From Lingula anatina (Eukaryota > Brachiopoda > Lingulata > Lingulida > Lingulidae), in assembly GCF_001039355.2 (NCBI RefSeq), contig NW_019775472.1:248001-312000 (forward strand): DNA of 64,000 bases, given 5' to 3'. The translations under genes were made by a program, and so were the position numbers. This document shows positions 39,438-51,412 of the stretch, piece after piece; the stretch's first letter is position 1; each line of letters opens with the position of its first letter. The notes below the pieces were generated by a model. The model searched no databases, was not told the DNA's origin, and saw nothing but the letters and a program-made list of their open reading frames with translations.

Positions 39438-39892
39438 CCCTCTACCAGGGCGACTGATAGATTTTTACAGATATTCACAGATATGTCTCTAGCTAGATAG
39501 ATGGTCATTTTGGGCTGAAGTCACCCTGTTGAGAAATCTCAAGGCTGATTACATGCCTGGTAATTGTTTGCGTAACTGCTCAGGCACTGCCACTTAGCAG
39601 GTCCAGTCTAAGTCAGACAGCAATCAAGGCAGTTAATTGCTCTGACTTTAATCACTTGCTCTTCTGTGACAGATAAAAAAGCCTTAGTCTGGTTGTGTAA
39701 CGAGCAGTTATCACATCGTTGTGAAGCCCAGCTCATCCAGAGCGAATACAAACCCTTTGGCGCGCGCGCAGAGATAATTGTTTCCACAAGGGATTTTTCA
39801 ACAGGGTGACTTCAGCCCAAAATGACCATCTATCTAGCTAGAGACATATCTGTGAATATCTGTAAAAATATATCAGTCGCCCTGGTAGAGGG
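39438..39892. mobile_element. Foldback element with roughly 103-bp inverted arms
   Basis: The arm at 39438-39540 (containing TACCAGGGCGACTGATAG and CATTTTGGGCTGAAGTCACC) recurs almost perfectly inverted at 39790-39892. About 250 bp of unrelated sequence lies between. No transposase is present. It lies 20 bp from the family 4 MITE. Confidence 0.85.
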
Positions 39893-40787
39893 AACTTTTG
39901 ATCGTGCATATCGTTGGAATTGTTTTATACTGTCAGCCTTCCACATGTTATGCAATTTTTATTTAGGTGTTGTGCTGACACGGTGTTGTCGGATTTACTT
40001 ATCGCATTCATTGATCATTTATTAACTTAGTATTTCTTCGACTTAATTGTTCATGATGCGTTTACTCAGTTTGGTATCTATACTGTTAGACATAGATTAA
40101 TTGAAATGGCTTATCAGAAAGTGATAAGTCCACCAGATACGTAACATTTATCTTATCATTACATCAAAAGGCAATCATTTCCCGTATTAGGTAGAGAACA
40201 TGGCAAATAAACAAATACAGACGTAGGCGTTTATTTTGCTTTGTGCCTACAGCTGCCTATTAAACACCGAAAGCAACAGCTTTATTTCTTAAGCTTACTA
40301 CTGTGTACAAATCTAATATACATATTTTCCAATTGTCTGTAAATACATTTAGTAATAGAATTATTGCAACTCCAAATCGCAAGTCGTCTTTAACGAAACA
40401 TCATCCCTTTGTCCTAAAAAGGATAAAGACAGCAATTGATTCATTTTTTATATACACACTTGAGTCATTTGTTCCTGTGAACGAAGGCGTCAATTCCATG
40501 TCTATAACCGCCAAACAGTAGCCTATGTATTCACTTAAAATATCTGCCTGTCTAGTGTGTGTGGAATCGCACGCCTTTTAAGAAGACTGTTTTGGCGTTT
40601 TCAAAGTGTTAGTGAAATTTCACAGCCCTTCATTTCGTTTATCTGCATAGACATTGTCACCACACTCGAGGAAGTTTGTAGCCAACATCGGTTTGTGATG
40701 TCACATGCAGTAGATGGTTAGATTTTATAGTCAGACTTATATCCATGTTTATTATGGTTTTGTAACATGCTTAGGATTAAGTTGGAA

Positions 40788-41998
40788 TTAACCCACCATA
40801 CAACAGTGAGCAGTCAGTTTTGTCAGATCAAATACTTTCCCGTTGTGAATGACTTTTCCTGTGGGTTTCTTTGTTGTCTGCTTGGCGTGCTTAGCCCATG
40901 CTTTAAACCAGGTTTTCAATATTTCCTTAGCTTTAGAATCTCTTCTCACTCTCATCTTGGCACTAGTCTCCGTTCTGTTAAGTTTTATATCATTCTTATT
41001 GTCCAACTGCTCAACAGCACGACGGATTTGTGCCACGTCTACTGAATCTTTTCCTGGTAATTTGTGACTTTTGTGATCTTTTTGACCCCGGAATGCTTGA
41101 GTAGGTAGAAGTATGTCTACATTGTGCCATTTAGTGTTTTGTGTCTTTTGTTCATTAACATAGTTTCCCTTGGAGGAGTAAGCTGTTCCTAGAAAAAAAT
41201 CAAAATGCAGTTGTATTGACAAAGGCACATACAGAGGGACACAGGCAACAGGCCTACTCAACTACCAGACTCGGCACCGAATGATCCCGAATTCACCGGT
41301 AGATCGGACCACACTACTCGTTTTCAAGGTATGCGTCAGTACGCATTTCACAGTATCATACCACGGAACAAATTTTTTAGATGAGATGCGCTACTTTCCA
41401 ACCCCGCTGAGAATCATCGCTATCACATCGCGTGCTAGGCAAGAGCGGTGTCGCGTCTGATACTTCGATGCTCGTCCTGACGCACACCTTGAAGAAAGGT
41501 AGTGTGGATTCAGGATCATTCGGTGCTGAGTCTGGTATTTGGGTAGGCCTGGGCAAGCTATGTCCAATTCAAAAGGGTTAACAAAGCCTCTCCGACCCAA
41601 GAGCTTGAGATTTTTGTCTTTCACATTGGTACATACTTTTAGTACTTAGAAACTATAAGTTCTTCTCTAATATTAAAAATTTCACAGGAATTTAAATTAA
41701 TGCAAACTACATAACGCAAACCAAATTAATGTAACTGTCAAATTTGCTGAAACCTATGAATGAAAAAAACGTTAAAAACTTATTTTCACCCCTTTTACCC
41801 CTTGTTTTTGTTAAGGTCCCTTGACACGATTATTTCATAACAACAAATGTACATTTAAGAATACTTACTTAATCGAGTTAGCATAAGACCAAATTCTGAA
41901 GAGATGTTACTGTCATAATTCTTTCTTGTTGGCAACGCGTGGGTATGGAAAGTCAACTGGAAGCAGACGAGGGCTTGCAAAAGTGAGAACTCCATCAT
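40788..41998 (-). CDS. Secreted HCC-tail protein A (unrecognised family, two coding exons)
   Basis: Exon 1 is 41998-41869 and exon 2 is 41188-40788 (TAA), joined through a phase-1 GT-AG intron (AA|GTAAGT and CTAG|GAACAG). The product is 176 residues. Residues 1-21 form a short signal peptide (MMEFSLLQALVCFQLTFHTHA). A furin-type RVRR at 123-126 would release a 50-residue basic C-terminal peptide. That peptide has two Trp (137, 141) and ends in GKVFDLTKLTAHCCMVG. There is one N-glycosylation sequon (NRT, 114-116). I do not recognise the family. It is clearly paralogous to the protein at 44840-46018, sharing its terminal signature, intron phase and junction. A secreted peptide or small-protein ligand is the most natural reading; function is unknown. 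Start choice: two adjacent ATGs (41998 and 41995) are possible. Confidence 0.8.
41199..41868 (-). other. Intron of secreted protein A gene
   Basis: This is unique-looking sequence with no exon. It separates the signal-peptide exon from the mature-peptide exon, as in the paralogue at 44.8 kb. Confidence 0.6.
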
Positions 41999-42285
41999 GT
42001 AAAAAACTGTGGAACCCTGTGCGACATATAGGCAGGCTCACCGCGTGAACCTTCAAGCAAACGGTTTGGTGAAATCTTCAAGTTAACAAGGAAAGCTATT
42101 TCCTCAAAAGTCCAAGTTTGTTGGGTGCACAACTCCCAACATATATTCAGTTGAGTTATAAAAACCGACCGGTTGAGCAAGTAAACAATGTTTCCACGAC
42201 TTGGGGTAAAATGAAAATGACAATATTTGGACCTCAGTTAGCGTATCGTTAGATTTCATTATTTGAAATAGGCCGAACATCTATA

Positions 42286-42488
42286 GAGGCCATTCAGAAT
42301 GAGTAAAACCGAGTGCTAGCTAGGCCACGACTTAAATATGGCAGACCTACATGAAAGGAAGACCGCTTAATCATGTAATGGTCTCTCCGCCTCTCACACG
42401 CCCTCCCACGCGTCGTCCCGGTCGAGGGACGACACGTGGGGAGTCGTGGCCTAGCTAGCACTCGGCTTTTCTCATTCTGAATGGCCTC
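42286..42488. mobile_element. Family 3 MITE copy 2
   Basis: Terminal inverted repeats of about 40 bp (GAGGCCATTCAGAATGAGT..., containing GAGTGCTAGCTAGGCC) bound 203 bp. It shares its interior with the HENMT1 intron copy at 28336. Confidence 0.9.
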
Positions 42489-43890
42489 AATGGGGTCCAC
42501 TGAGCATACAAAACAGATAAATGAGCAACGTCCAATCAAACATATCAGCTGTTTATTCTGATTATTCATTAACTTTATATTTGCGCTCTACTATATAAGA
42601 TACATGTACCCTCATTCACGTAAGTGGGCTAAGACCCACCAAACTCGTACTTAATTCCGGAATTACAAGATATGAATGGGGTGTCCCAAAATATACCAGC
42701 CTAGCCGGATATATGCTTCATTTACATTAGCAGGTAGATAGAATTTAGTTTTTTGGCAAATGATTAAAAACCTAGTAAAATCTGTGGGTTATTTGTCTTG
42801 TTTCCCCGTCTTCTTTTAATTTAGCAAATCAAACTGACATTGCGCCAATTCCCACGGCCATAGTACCCGCGATCTGATACCATAAATGTCAAGTACTCAT
42901 TTAGTTCAAAGTAAAGTTTACCGTCAAAATCCATAATCGATTTAATAACATTAATATTTAGAATGTCAGAGGTTTTTTTTAGACTCAGTGGAAACCTAAG
43001 GCGCTTCTGTATTTCACATATCCCAAGTTTGTTACTCACCGCGACTTTGCACTATGAGATTTGTCACGTGCCCATTAGGGACAGTAAGTATTGCAACATA
43101 GTAAAGGTAGAAGTTTTGTATTACATATATAAAGCAATGAAAGTTGGTTTCCGTGATAAAGATATTTTTCATTATTTTATTCTACAATAAACATGGGTAT
43201 GAATTAATATAAATTTTGCTCGTGTAGCCATGTAAACTTTTAACGACCACTATCAATCTTTCGACTTTCGTATTCAGTCCTGGCTGTAAAAAATGTAAGA
43301 ACAAATGTATCTGTCTACGGGTGAACTTTCAGTATTTTCTTTCCAATATCGTTACGTGTCTTTTCTATTAAGCATAGACAAATTTTAATAAGTCCATGTA
43401 TTACATGTACGTCTTCAGTTTTAATTGCCTGTAAGGCAGAGATTTGCAGAAAGCAAATAACAAACGCAGACTTTACATCAAGTCCGATAAAACTGGTTAA
43501 CGAAGGAAGTGATTAATTTTCACTACCATGCTGTTGTGTTGTCAGACGGAACTGCACAGCATTTGGAATCTACTTATCAAAAACTATCTACTATTCAGAG
43601 TGTCACCATAGTTGAACGTAATTAATATCACATTGCTTGGCGCAAATTGAGACTGAGTGTGAAATCTTGATTTCCTGATCACCGCCAAAAAAGGCACAGA
43701 ACTTAAGTTCTGCAATGAACTGTCGGAAAACAAACTACCGTGTTGACACTTAATATGGAATGCTTTTTCCAAATTATTTTTTCTTTGATATTTTCCAATT
43801 TTTCTGGGTAATAAATGAAACAAATAATTTAATCGCGTTTTAATATATTTTAATAATCTAGAAGTTCTTAAATTGAATTCATCAATAGAG
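42489..43890. other. Intergenic sequence between secreted protein genes A and B
   Basis: No gene or repeat family was recognised. Confidence 0.45.
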
Positions 43891-43894
43891 AATT

Positions 43895-44105
43895 ACAAAA
43901 ATATGTGGCTGATTTTAAGTCTTTAAACAAGCAGTCAAATGGGTTCCGTCTCCCGGTGGTAAATTTTGGATGCCTTGGGCGTGGCCTCTGAGTAGGTGCA
44001 GTCTGAGCATGTGTCTGTAAGGCTGTGTGAACCGTTCCACGTGAAATTAATTTGTCTGGCAGTGGGTATCTGTTTCGCTCCATGCTTGCAAGTGCATAAA
44101 GTATT
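43895..44105 (-). pseudogene. Degenerate paired-domain-like fragment, copy 1
   Basis: The minus strand aligns at DNA level with the fragment at 52850-52990 through CCGGTGGTAAATTTTGGAT, GAACCGTTCCACGTGA and TTTGTCTGGCAGTG. Frames are broken. Read in pieces, the translation retains ARQI and TTGR-like parts of the paired-type helix-turn-helix seen in the better copy. It is either a transposon-derived repeat or an old Pax-like fragment. Confidence 0.4.
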
Positions 44106-44839
44106 GATACGTTTTCTCATAGGTGTGTGTGTGTCATTTGGCCCCTTGAAGAAGCTGCAGGGTTAACTTCGACGTTTTGTTCTGTAAAAGGCCAAGGAGG
44201 GTGGAATAAACGCAAGGGACTCGGCTTTGAGTATGGGAAGACCTCAATGAACTCTCTATCAAGCATCTGCGAAAGAGGGCACTGTTTAGATTTCGTATTG
44301 ACCCAGTAAACACACCAAACTGTATCAACTAAATCATGGGCAGTATCAATGTATGTATGTATGTAGGACTAAGTGCAAAAGCTCAAGTATGTGACAGTGA
44401 AGTCAATATTGGTTTGAGGTTGTGCCAGGCCAGTTTTGTCCGGTCAAACGACAGGTCAGATTCCCATTCGCGTCAGTTTTAGCTGAAAATGTGGCTACAA
44501 GACAAAGTTATCAAAGCGGCAGTACATGAGATTTTTGCTGTCTTAAATATCTTTCAGGAGTCATCCCTCTACATGCACACTTTCAATGAATAGGTATACA
44601 TCTTTATTTCAGATCTGACGAAAATTCCTTTGCTTTCAATATGTTTAATTCCATTCCAGGAAATAAAAAACACACGGAGACTTGAATATTTAGCCACTAA
44701 ACGTTACTGTTTTTCTCTCTCTCGGAAAAAAATCTGGACACTGAATTTCTTAACCACTGGATGTTGAATTATTGTTTCAGAGTGTTCCCTTGGTGATAGG
44801 GAGAGAGTAGGAAAAAAAATCTACACCTCCGTTGTGTCT

Positions 44840-46018
44840 TTACCCAATGAGGCAGCAATGGTCTATCAGGCTGCTTACATGGAAAGTTTTTCCAAGGAAG
44901 TTTATGGTACCATCTGGAGAAACACCATTTTGTTTAATTCTCTGGACTTCTCTCCATATTTGCAGCAACTGGGTTAAATTCAGGGATTTTAACCAGTCGT
45001 ATATTTTCTCGAGATCACTTCTGTTGTCACGATCCTTAAAAATGGGAGTTGGTGTCGGCAACGGATAGTTTTTTGCTATCTCTAAGAGTATTTTGAACTC
45101 CGCCATTATTTTCTTAATTAGGTCGTTCTTCAGTTTTTCAGCATACGTTCCTGTAAGTATTGAAGGTTCATCAGTTACATTGTATCTTTATCACAGTTTC
45201 ACACAAGAGTTTACAAGTATGTGTGAATCAACTTTATTAGAAGTGAAAAAGAGTGCATGTCTATTAAAACCTAGTATTCTTGAATCAAAACCCTGCACAC
45301 AGCCCCTTTAATAATTGTCTACCGGTATATGTGTAAAATGAACAATTACTCCCCTGGCCCAGTTCTAAAATGTGACCAACTAATGAGCGCTCTAAAGGTG
45401 TGCTTGGAGTTAAGATGGGACAACCTAACTTATAACGTTCCACTTTGTATCTTAGCGGGTCGTCAGGTTATTATGGCTTTTATGTTCAGGGCAGTGGTGG
45501 ATTGAGGCTGTCTTCTGGGTCTTCCGGAAGACAGTCAGATTTTCAAGTTTACTTTGATGGGTATCTAACTTTTTTGTCGGAAAAAATAGAGGATGGATTT
45601 ACAAAGATACTTTGGAAGACTGTCAGAAAATTTATCTGGATCCGCCCCTGTCAGGGAAACACTCTAATCGCTCTGGCGTCCCACCCACCTTCATTTTACA
45701 TGAGGCACATGTAAGAATTGACTTCCTTGGGGTAAAATCGGGCGATATGCTGATATAGTACATACTAAGATAGGACGAAACATCTTCAATGAAATAATTC
45801 TCATTTCAAACAGCATGAACAACAGGAAAGGGTAGAAATCCTCACACGAATGTCAAATTATTTTCATACGAGGCCAAAAATTAGCACTGCCTCCATGGAA
45901 CCTTCGTTAATACCCAGGAATATTGTAATAACATTAATTACGTACCAATAAACGTTGCCGAACACTGACCAGCCACACAAACGGCTAGAAACAGCAGGCA
46001 TGGTAGTTTAACGTCCAT
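44840..46018 (-). CDS. Secreted HCC-tail protein B (paralogue of protein A)
   Basis: Exon 1 is 46018-45946 and exon 2 is 45150-44840 (TAA), phase-1 intron (ATTG|GTACGT and ACAG|GAACGT). The product is 127 residues. Residues 1-22 form a typical signal peptide (MDVKLPCLLFLAVCVAGQ, then CSA). The mature part is predicted to be helical, with W77 and W90, one sequon (NLT, 82-84), and ends GKTFHVSSLIDHCCLIG (111-127). The GK-F-L-HCC-G spacing is identical to protein A. Unlike A it lacks an RxRR site, so it may act whole. A splice acceptor (CATTCTAG) lies directly before the ATG, so an upstream 5' UTR exon exists. Family and function are unknown. Confidence 0.82.
45487..45650. mobile_element. hAT-like MITE in intron of secreted protein B gene
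   Basis: The left end CAGGGCAGTGGTGGATTGAGG and right end ATCTGGATCCGCCCCTG form imperfect inverted repeats of the CAGGGGCGG-ATCCAG type common in hAT elements. An 8-bp target duplication is not evident. Confidence 0.55.
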
Positions 46019-47150
46019 CTAGAATGAGAAACAAAAATAATACTATCTAGCATCTGCCTTGTTTATCAGGTCAACGAACTTATTCACACAACCCTCTTGA
46101 TAACAAATTTAACTATCGGTTATCAGTGAATAAGTGCTGATCACACCCATTGCAAAAACATCATGTTTAATGTGATAATAAATAACATTCCACACTATGT
46201 TAGACTATTGGCATTAGATGAGAAAAAAACCTTGATATAACCACAATACATTATCCGCTTAAAAATGCATACAATATATGCATGCATGCATTAACAAAAC
46301 ACAAGTATCATGTCTACATACCAAGTAACTAAAAAGTTTTTCTTTTTTTACTATTTTCTTTCTATGTAACCACCATAATTGAGTCTAAAGTACATACGTA
46401 AAACTAGAAAAAGTTTAAAAGTTAGCTGCTCCTGCGGGCTACCCTCTCATATCAAGGGGGCACTAAAATACAAAATCACACTATGGGCTTTTAAACATTT
46501 TTGTAACAGACTACCAGCTGCAGCGCACTCTGTGGTCAGAGAGTAAATGCGGGCTACTGATATAGCTTCAGTCAGGGTCTAACAATGTATCATTCTATTA
46601 AATCTGATATATAGAAATAATGGCATACATGCATTTATACAATTATCTCGACAGATGATAAGACTGAGCAGTACAAAATGTTGTACTTTTGACTTCCAGG
46701 GGCTGAACGCACTGGAGATAAAGCGACAATTCTTGATTTTCTGTGCACGTACTGGAGGCAAAACGCTGTCCAAAGCAAAAGCCATAAGCTGTGCACTATA
46801 ACGTTACTTCAGACACAGTGTCTCTATGTCCAAGCAGTTAAAACGCACCGAAAAGTGATTCATAGGCATTCAGACGTGTTACATATTGAATTGAAGGCTA
46901 CATCCTGCATGTTAAGCATATGTTACAGAAAAAAAAACGACTGTAATTTTTACTACGGTACCACCCTCAACAAATTGAAATGCTAGTTTTGATGTTACTG
47001 AATGTGTCTCATTACAACACGGGCCAAAACATCACCGAGTGAAATGAGTGTCAATCTTACTTGAAACTGACCAAGATTACGAAAAACTGACACAAGAAAA
47101 AAACTGATTCAAACTGAATAATTTGCTGTTCAGAAAATAACTAAAGAATA
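46019..47150. other. Upstream region of secreted protein B gene
   Basis: No coding exon was found. It should contain the 5' UTR exon and promoter of gene B, which I could not place. Confidence 0.35.
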
Positions 47151-47315
47151 CCGGTGTGACAGAAATGGTATTCCTAGGAATGGAAATCCGGGGTCCCATA
47201 TGACCAATACAGGTTAGGGTTAGTCGTACCACTGGGTTAGTTTATGGGACGAATGTCGCCTGTAGGTGATGGGGGACGGACCAGTTCCTAGCGGACTACC
47301 CTTCCTGGCACTTGA
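47151..47315. mobile_element. Family 4 MITE copy 2
   Basis: It starts CCGGTGTGACAGAAATGG and carries ACAGGTTAGGGTTAGT, GGGACGAATGTCGCCTG and AGTTCCTAGCGGACT in the same order as the copy at 39246. The right terminus is more decayed. Confidence 0.75.
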
Positions 47316-48124
47316 CTGATACAGCAAATAATTAACTAAATAGAAAGATGTATGAAACACTCGCATTAAAAGCTACATGTAATAAATAAAAAACAAAAGA
47401 TTCAAAACAGTCCTTCACCCAAGTTCGAAGTTATCTCAGAACTCTGAGGCAGTAAAAGTCCGTCATTCATGACGTTAATGGGTCACCATAGACGTTGTAT
47501 CAGTTGGTGACTTATTTGTTGTGTATGGTGGATGGACAGAACACGATCAATGTCGAATATTACATCAGACAAACACTTAATATAATCTTCTTATACATGG
47601 CCGTGATTGCTTTTGAGACATCTTACAGTTTGACAAAATGTAAACCGTGTTTTCTACATTCGCAAAGGTGTCATAAGGTATCATAAAAGCATCATTCTTG
47701 CCAATCCCGACTCTTTTTTGCTCTTGTTGAGAGGCTATTTTTGCCGACCTTTGTCCTTGTCACCTTGAAAGTCACGGTCGCACTGTTGTGCTACTGAGAT
47801 AAAGCTGATTAAGTTGACAGAATCTCCACTCTGATTAAGTTAGGATTAAGTGAGCAAGATGTTTTCATTAGTATTCAAACCTCATAATAAAGAGCTCACG
47901 ACTTTTACAACCCGGGATGAGTGAATAAAACGGTTTACCAAACAATATTATCATCTAAACGTATATCCTCTTAATTTCAGTTTTGTTGGCAAATATGATC
48001 GAGCTAGAATTTTGATCATTCAATCTAGATTAAAGGTATCAGTGTTTATCGCCATCTTTTAATTCTTATTTTATTGATCTGTATATTTATTTACTAATTT
48101 TCTTTTTGCCACGTTTGTCAGTGG

Positions 48125-48526
48125 ACAGTCGGCATCAACAAATGTACACACGCAATGTGTCAGCCTCTTCTACAAGTCATTTCTTCCGTGACACTTAGAC
48201 TGGGTTCCCATGCCTAGATCGATCCATCTGGATCGACCTAACTCCCTGGGGAGTCTCACTAAATTGCTATCAAATAACCGGCTTATATCTCTGTCACGCC
48301 TACCGAATCAGCTAGGGGGTAAAGATAATTATCCCCTAACAGCTTTACTAGGCGTGACAGACATTTTAGCCGGCCAAGTTGACAGCAATTTAGTGAGACT
48401 TCCCAGGGAGATAGATCGATCCAGATGGATCGATCTAGGCATGGGAACCCAGTCTAAGTGTCACGGAAGAAATGACTTGTAGAAGAGGCTGACACATTGC
48501 GTGTGTACATTGTTGATGCCGACTGT
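48125..48526. repeat. Near-perfect 402-bp palindrome built around a family 1 MITE
   Basis: A family 1 MITE occupies 48198-48454 (GACTGGGTTCCCATGCC and its inverse at the ends). The 73 bp on its left (ACAGTCGGCATCAACA... to ...GTGACACTTA) is repeated inverted on its right, with one base indel. Total arm length is about 160 bp. The flanks are therefore palindromic as well, which simple insertion cannot produce. Confidence 0.9.
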
Positions 48527-50060
48527 GGGAATGTGGGAATGGTCTCCAAGTGTCTATCCCCTAGAATCATCAACCCAGAAAACACGTAACGTTACAAAAC
48601 CGTTACCATAACGTTTATATGACTAAAAAACGTTATGGTGACGTTGCAAAACGTTCTGTGTTTGCTGGGAACAATGATAGATTCAGTGGAAGAAAAAAAT
48701 TCTCTTTATCCAAAACAATATGGCAGAACCAACACCTCCTCTCCCCCCACCCTCACCCCTAAAATAAGAAAAGAAAGACCTTTTCTTTTACTTGAAAGTG
48801 AAAACCCATCCCATGTTTTAAAAATCTGGTCACAAAATAGCATAAAAATCAAATGTGCTACTAACTTCCGCCAATGTGCCATTTTTCAAATCAGTGCTTA
48901 TAAAAGCTAAATCTATAGAACAATATGTGGTTGGTTATTGCAGCTATTCATGCGAAAAATTATAATTTGGAATTTCGTGAGAGGCTGGCTGTGATGATAC
49001 GTTTATATCACCGCTCAAATATCTCAACAGCAGTTCTGTAGTAAACAAGGGGGAGGTTCTTAAAATACGAGCCCTTGTCTCCCCTTTGATTAAACAACTT
49101 GAAGAATGGCATGGAGCATATTAGATCAAATTTTGACTCAGAGTGAACCTTCTAAAACCCTTTTCGACCAAAAGGGTGGTTCCGTCATCCCCCAACCCCA
49201 CCCCCACCTCTATGAGCCTCAGGTTCAGGTTATTATCGTGTTGAAATACTCGACATGAGTATGTCAGCATGACCAACATACAAAAACAGTGAATGTTGAA
49301 GTTATAATAATCAAATATAAAATTAGTTGTTAAGGAGAAAAGGAAATGGAGAGGGACCAAACCATTACTTTTTCGTTATATATTTTACGACAGATAAAAT
49401 AAACCGTTATGTTGTCTTTCGTCATTCCAGCGTTTTTTTTTAATTTCCCTTCTTTTTGAATCCTAAGCGAAACTGCTCAAAGTAGCGATATGTGGTATTT
49501 GCATTACTAGCACTTGTCCTTTCAGTGGATATATTTATCCAATATTAAACAGTGACGAGTTTCGTATATTATAAACACAGTATAATAAGTGCACATACCT
49601 TCTTGACAGTCGATGGAATTAAGCACGGCGCAGTGCAGCTTCACCTTGTTGCTGTATCATTGTCGCATCGGGACAGAGTTCAAGGCGTTTAACCTGGTCC
49701 CATCATCTTATCGAGCTGTGCCCGGGAGTTCGGCAAATGTCTAAAACAGATGTTAGGTTCGTGCACTCCCCATTATGGCTGACTATCTTTTTATTTAATT
49801 TAGTCGTGTCATACAAAGGAACGACCAAAGAGCAAAACTACACTCTCATTATGAAGTGTTTTTGCTTTTTTTTTTCTTTTTCTAGGAAAATGTTTTTATT
49901 TTATTTTATTTTATTTTATTTTTTTTTATTTAAAAGAGTTTGGAAATGTTGACTTATTCATTTCACTATATTTTCTTCGAGACCAGTTCCATTTGCTGTC
50001 CGCCCCAAACAAAACAATGCCCATCATTTTTCTCATAAAAGAATAGAGAATGTGTTTGAC

Positions 50061-50275
50061 TCAGGGCGCATCCAGGGCAAGTTGATCTGTTCAAACTAAC
50101 AGATCTGCGGATCAAATATAGCCGACCCACTTGAAAGCTTGCAGCATAATCCCCTGGTAGGCGCAGAATAGATTCCCAGCGGGATTACGCGGCAAGCTTA
50201 TTAGTGAGCTGGCCATATTTGATCCGCGGATCTGTTATTCCGCGGATCAACTTTGATTTTGAATGCGGCCTTATG
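50061..50275. mobile_element. Family 2 MITE copy 2
   Basis: The outer arms (CAGGGCGCATCCAGGGC and the inverse of GATTTTGAATGCGGCC) and the inner arms (CAGATCTGCGGATCAAAT and ATTTGATCCGCGGATCTG) are inverted. The core GCCGACCCACTTGAAAGCTTGC and GAATAGATTCCC match the copy at 215-395. Confidence 0.85.
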
Positions 50276-51405
50276 TAGTCGACAATAAGTTGATTCAAAC
50301 TCCACTTAGGTGAATAGGGTGGAAAATAAGACAACCTAGGAAAAATAGGCCTATAGGTATTTTGTTTAATCTGAATTGTAAGTAGAAGCACAAGAAATAA
50401 AGAAAACATTTTTGACTTTCACAATATCAGCAAGTCAAGCAGTCAATATTGAATTACATGTAGCTCAGTTATATCAGCATGCATAGGCCTATATCATGTA
50501 TATGTTGAAATTTGATTAACAACATGCGAAAAACAGACTAGACATAATGTTTGTATTTGCACGGACATACCCATGGGGTATATAGGCCTATATATATAAA
50601 TTCTGTTTTCTGCCCTACAGCTGTTTCGGCCTGAAGGCCCCATCAGGGGCGAAAACAGATCTAATAAAAATACAGAAAGTGGACAGTTGCTACAAACGGA
50701 TAGATCTAATGCGATATGTCGCGTCAATTTGCGAGTGACGTTTGCGCTATGTACATCATGTGCACTGGTAACAAAGGAATGCGGCTATATTATGTAATAA
50801 ATGAATGTGATTTTATAACATAATAAATACAGAAATATCTTCGGAATATCAGAAGTTGCAAGAGCAAAGATTTAGCAGGTATTTTCTAGAATGTCTGCAT
50901 TTACTGATGAGTTCTGTTTTAGAGTTCAGGATTTTGTGTTTTTCCGTCGTAATAATGTAAAATTTCCCCCATATGCATAGCTGGCATCGTTTAGTTGTAT
51001 TTATATTTGAGTATGGTCGTGCTTTCCTTAATAGTGTCCCTTTCAGCCAATAATTAATTTTTGTGTCCTTAAAAGTTCAAATATAGTTGCTTAATGAGGG
51101 TTGGTGTCCTTTGACTAGGCAGCTGAAAGTCTTGTGGTTATTATATCTATACTTAAATTCACATTCAGAGATGCCAATATATTCCTTTGTTTAATTTTCT
51201 GTTGCCACTGTTGCATTATAAATTACATTTTTTTCTAGACATTTGCCATTCATTTGGGCATTCACTTTTTATACTACAGTTTCAAGTTAATACTTCTGAT
51301 ACAATGTCAGTAGTCGTACTGTTATTGATTAAACTGTTGTTCTTAGCTTTAATGATTTGGGCAATTTTGTCCATACAGCTATAGCTGATTTTAATGTGTT
51401 TTTGT
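50276..51405. other. Intergenic sequence, no gene recognised
   Basis: It is mostly unique-looking AT-rich sequence. A short inverted pair, TTTCGGCCTGAAGGCC with GGGGCGAAAAC, lies near 50624-50656. Confidence 0.4.
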
Positions 51406-51412
51406 TTAACAT

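Noticed and set aside
40788-40805. C-terminal CMVG/CLIG of the two HCC-tail proteins as CaaX prenylation boxes
   Set aside because: Both proteins begin with secretory signal peptides, so cytosolic prenylation is unlikely, and Gly is not a usual last residue of a CaaX box.
48210-48482. 90-residue open frame at 48.2 kb
   Set aside because: It lies wholly within the MITE palindrome and reads its inverted arms.
49890-49930. Phe-rich hydrophobic open frame as a membrane protein
   Set aside because: It is encoded by TTTTA and poly-T repeats.
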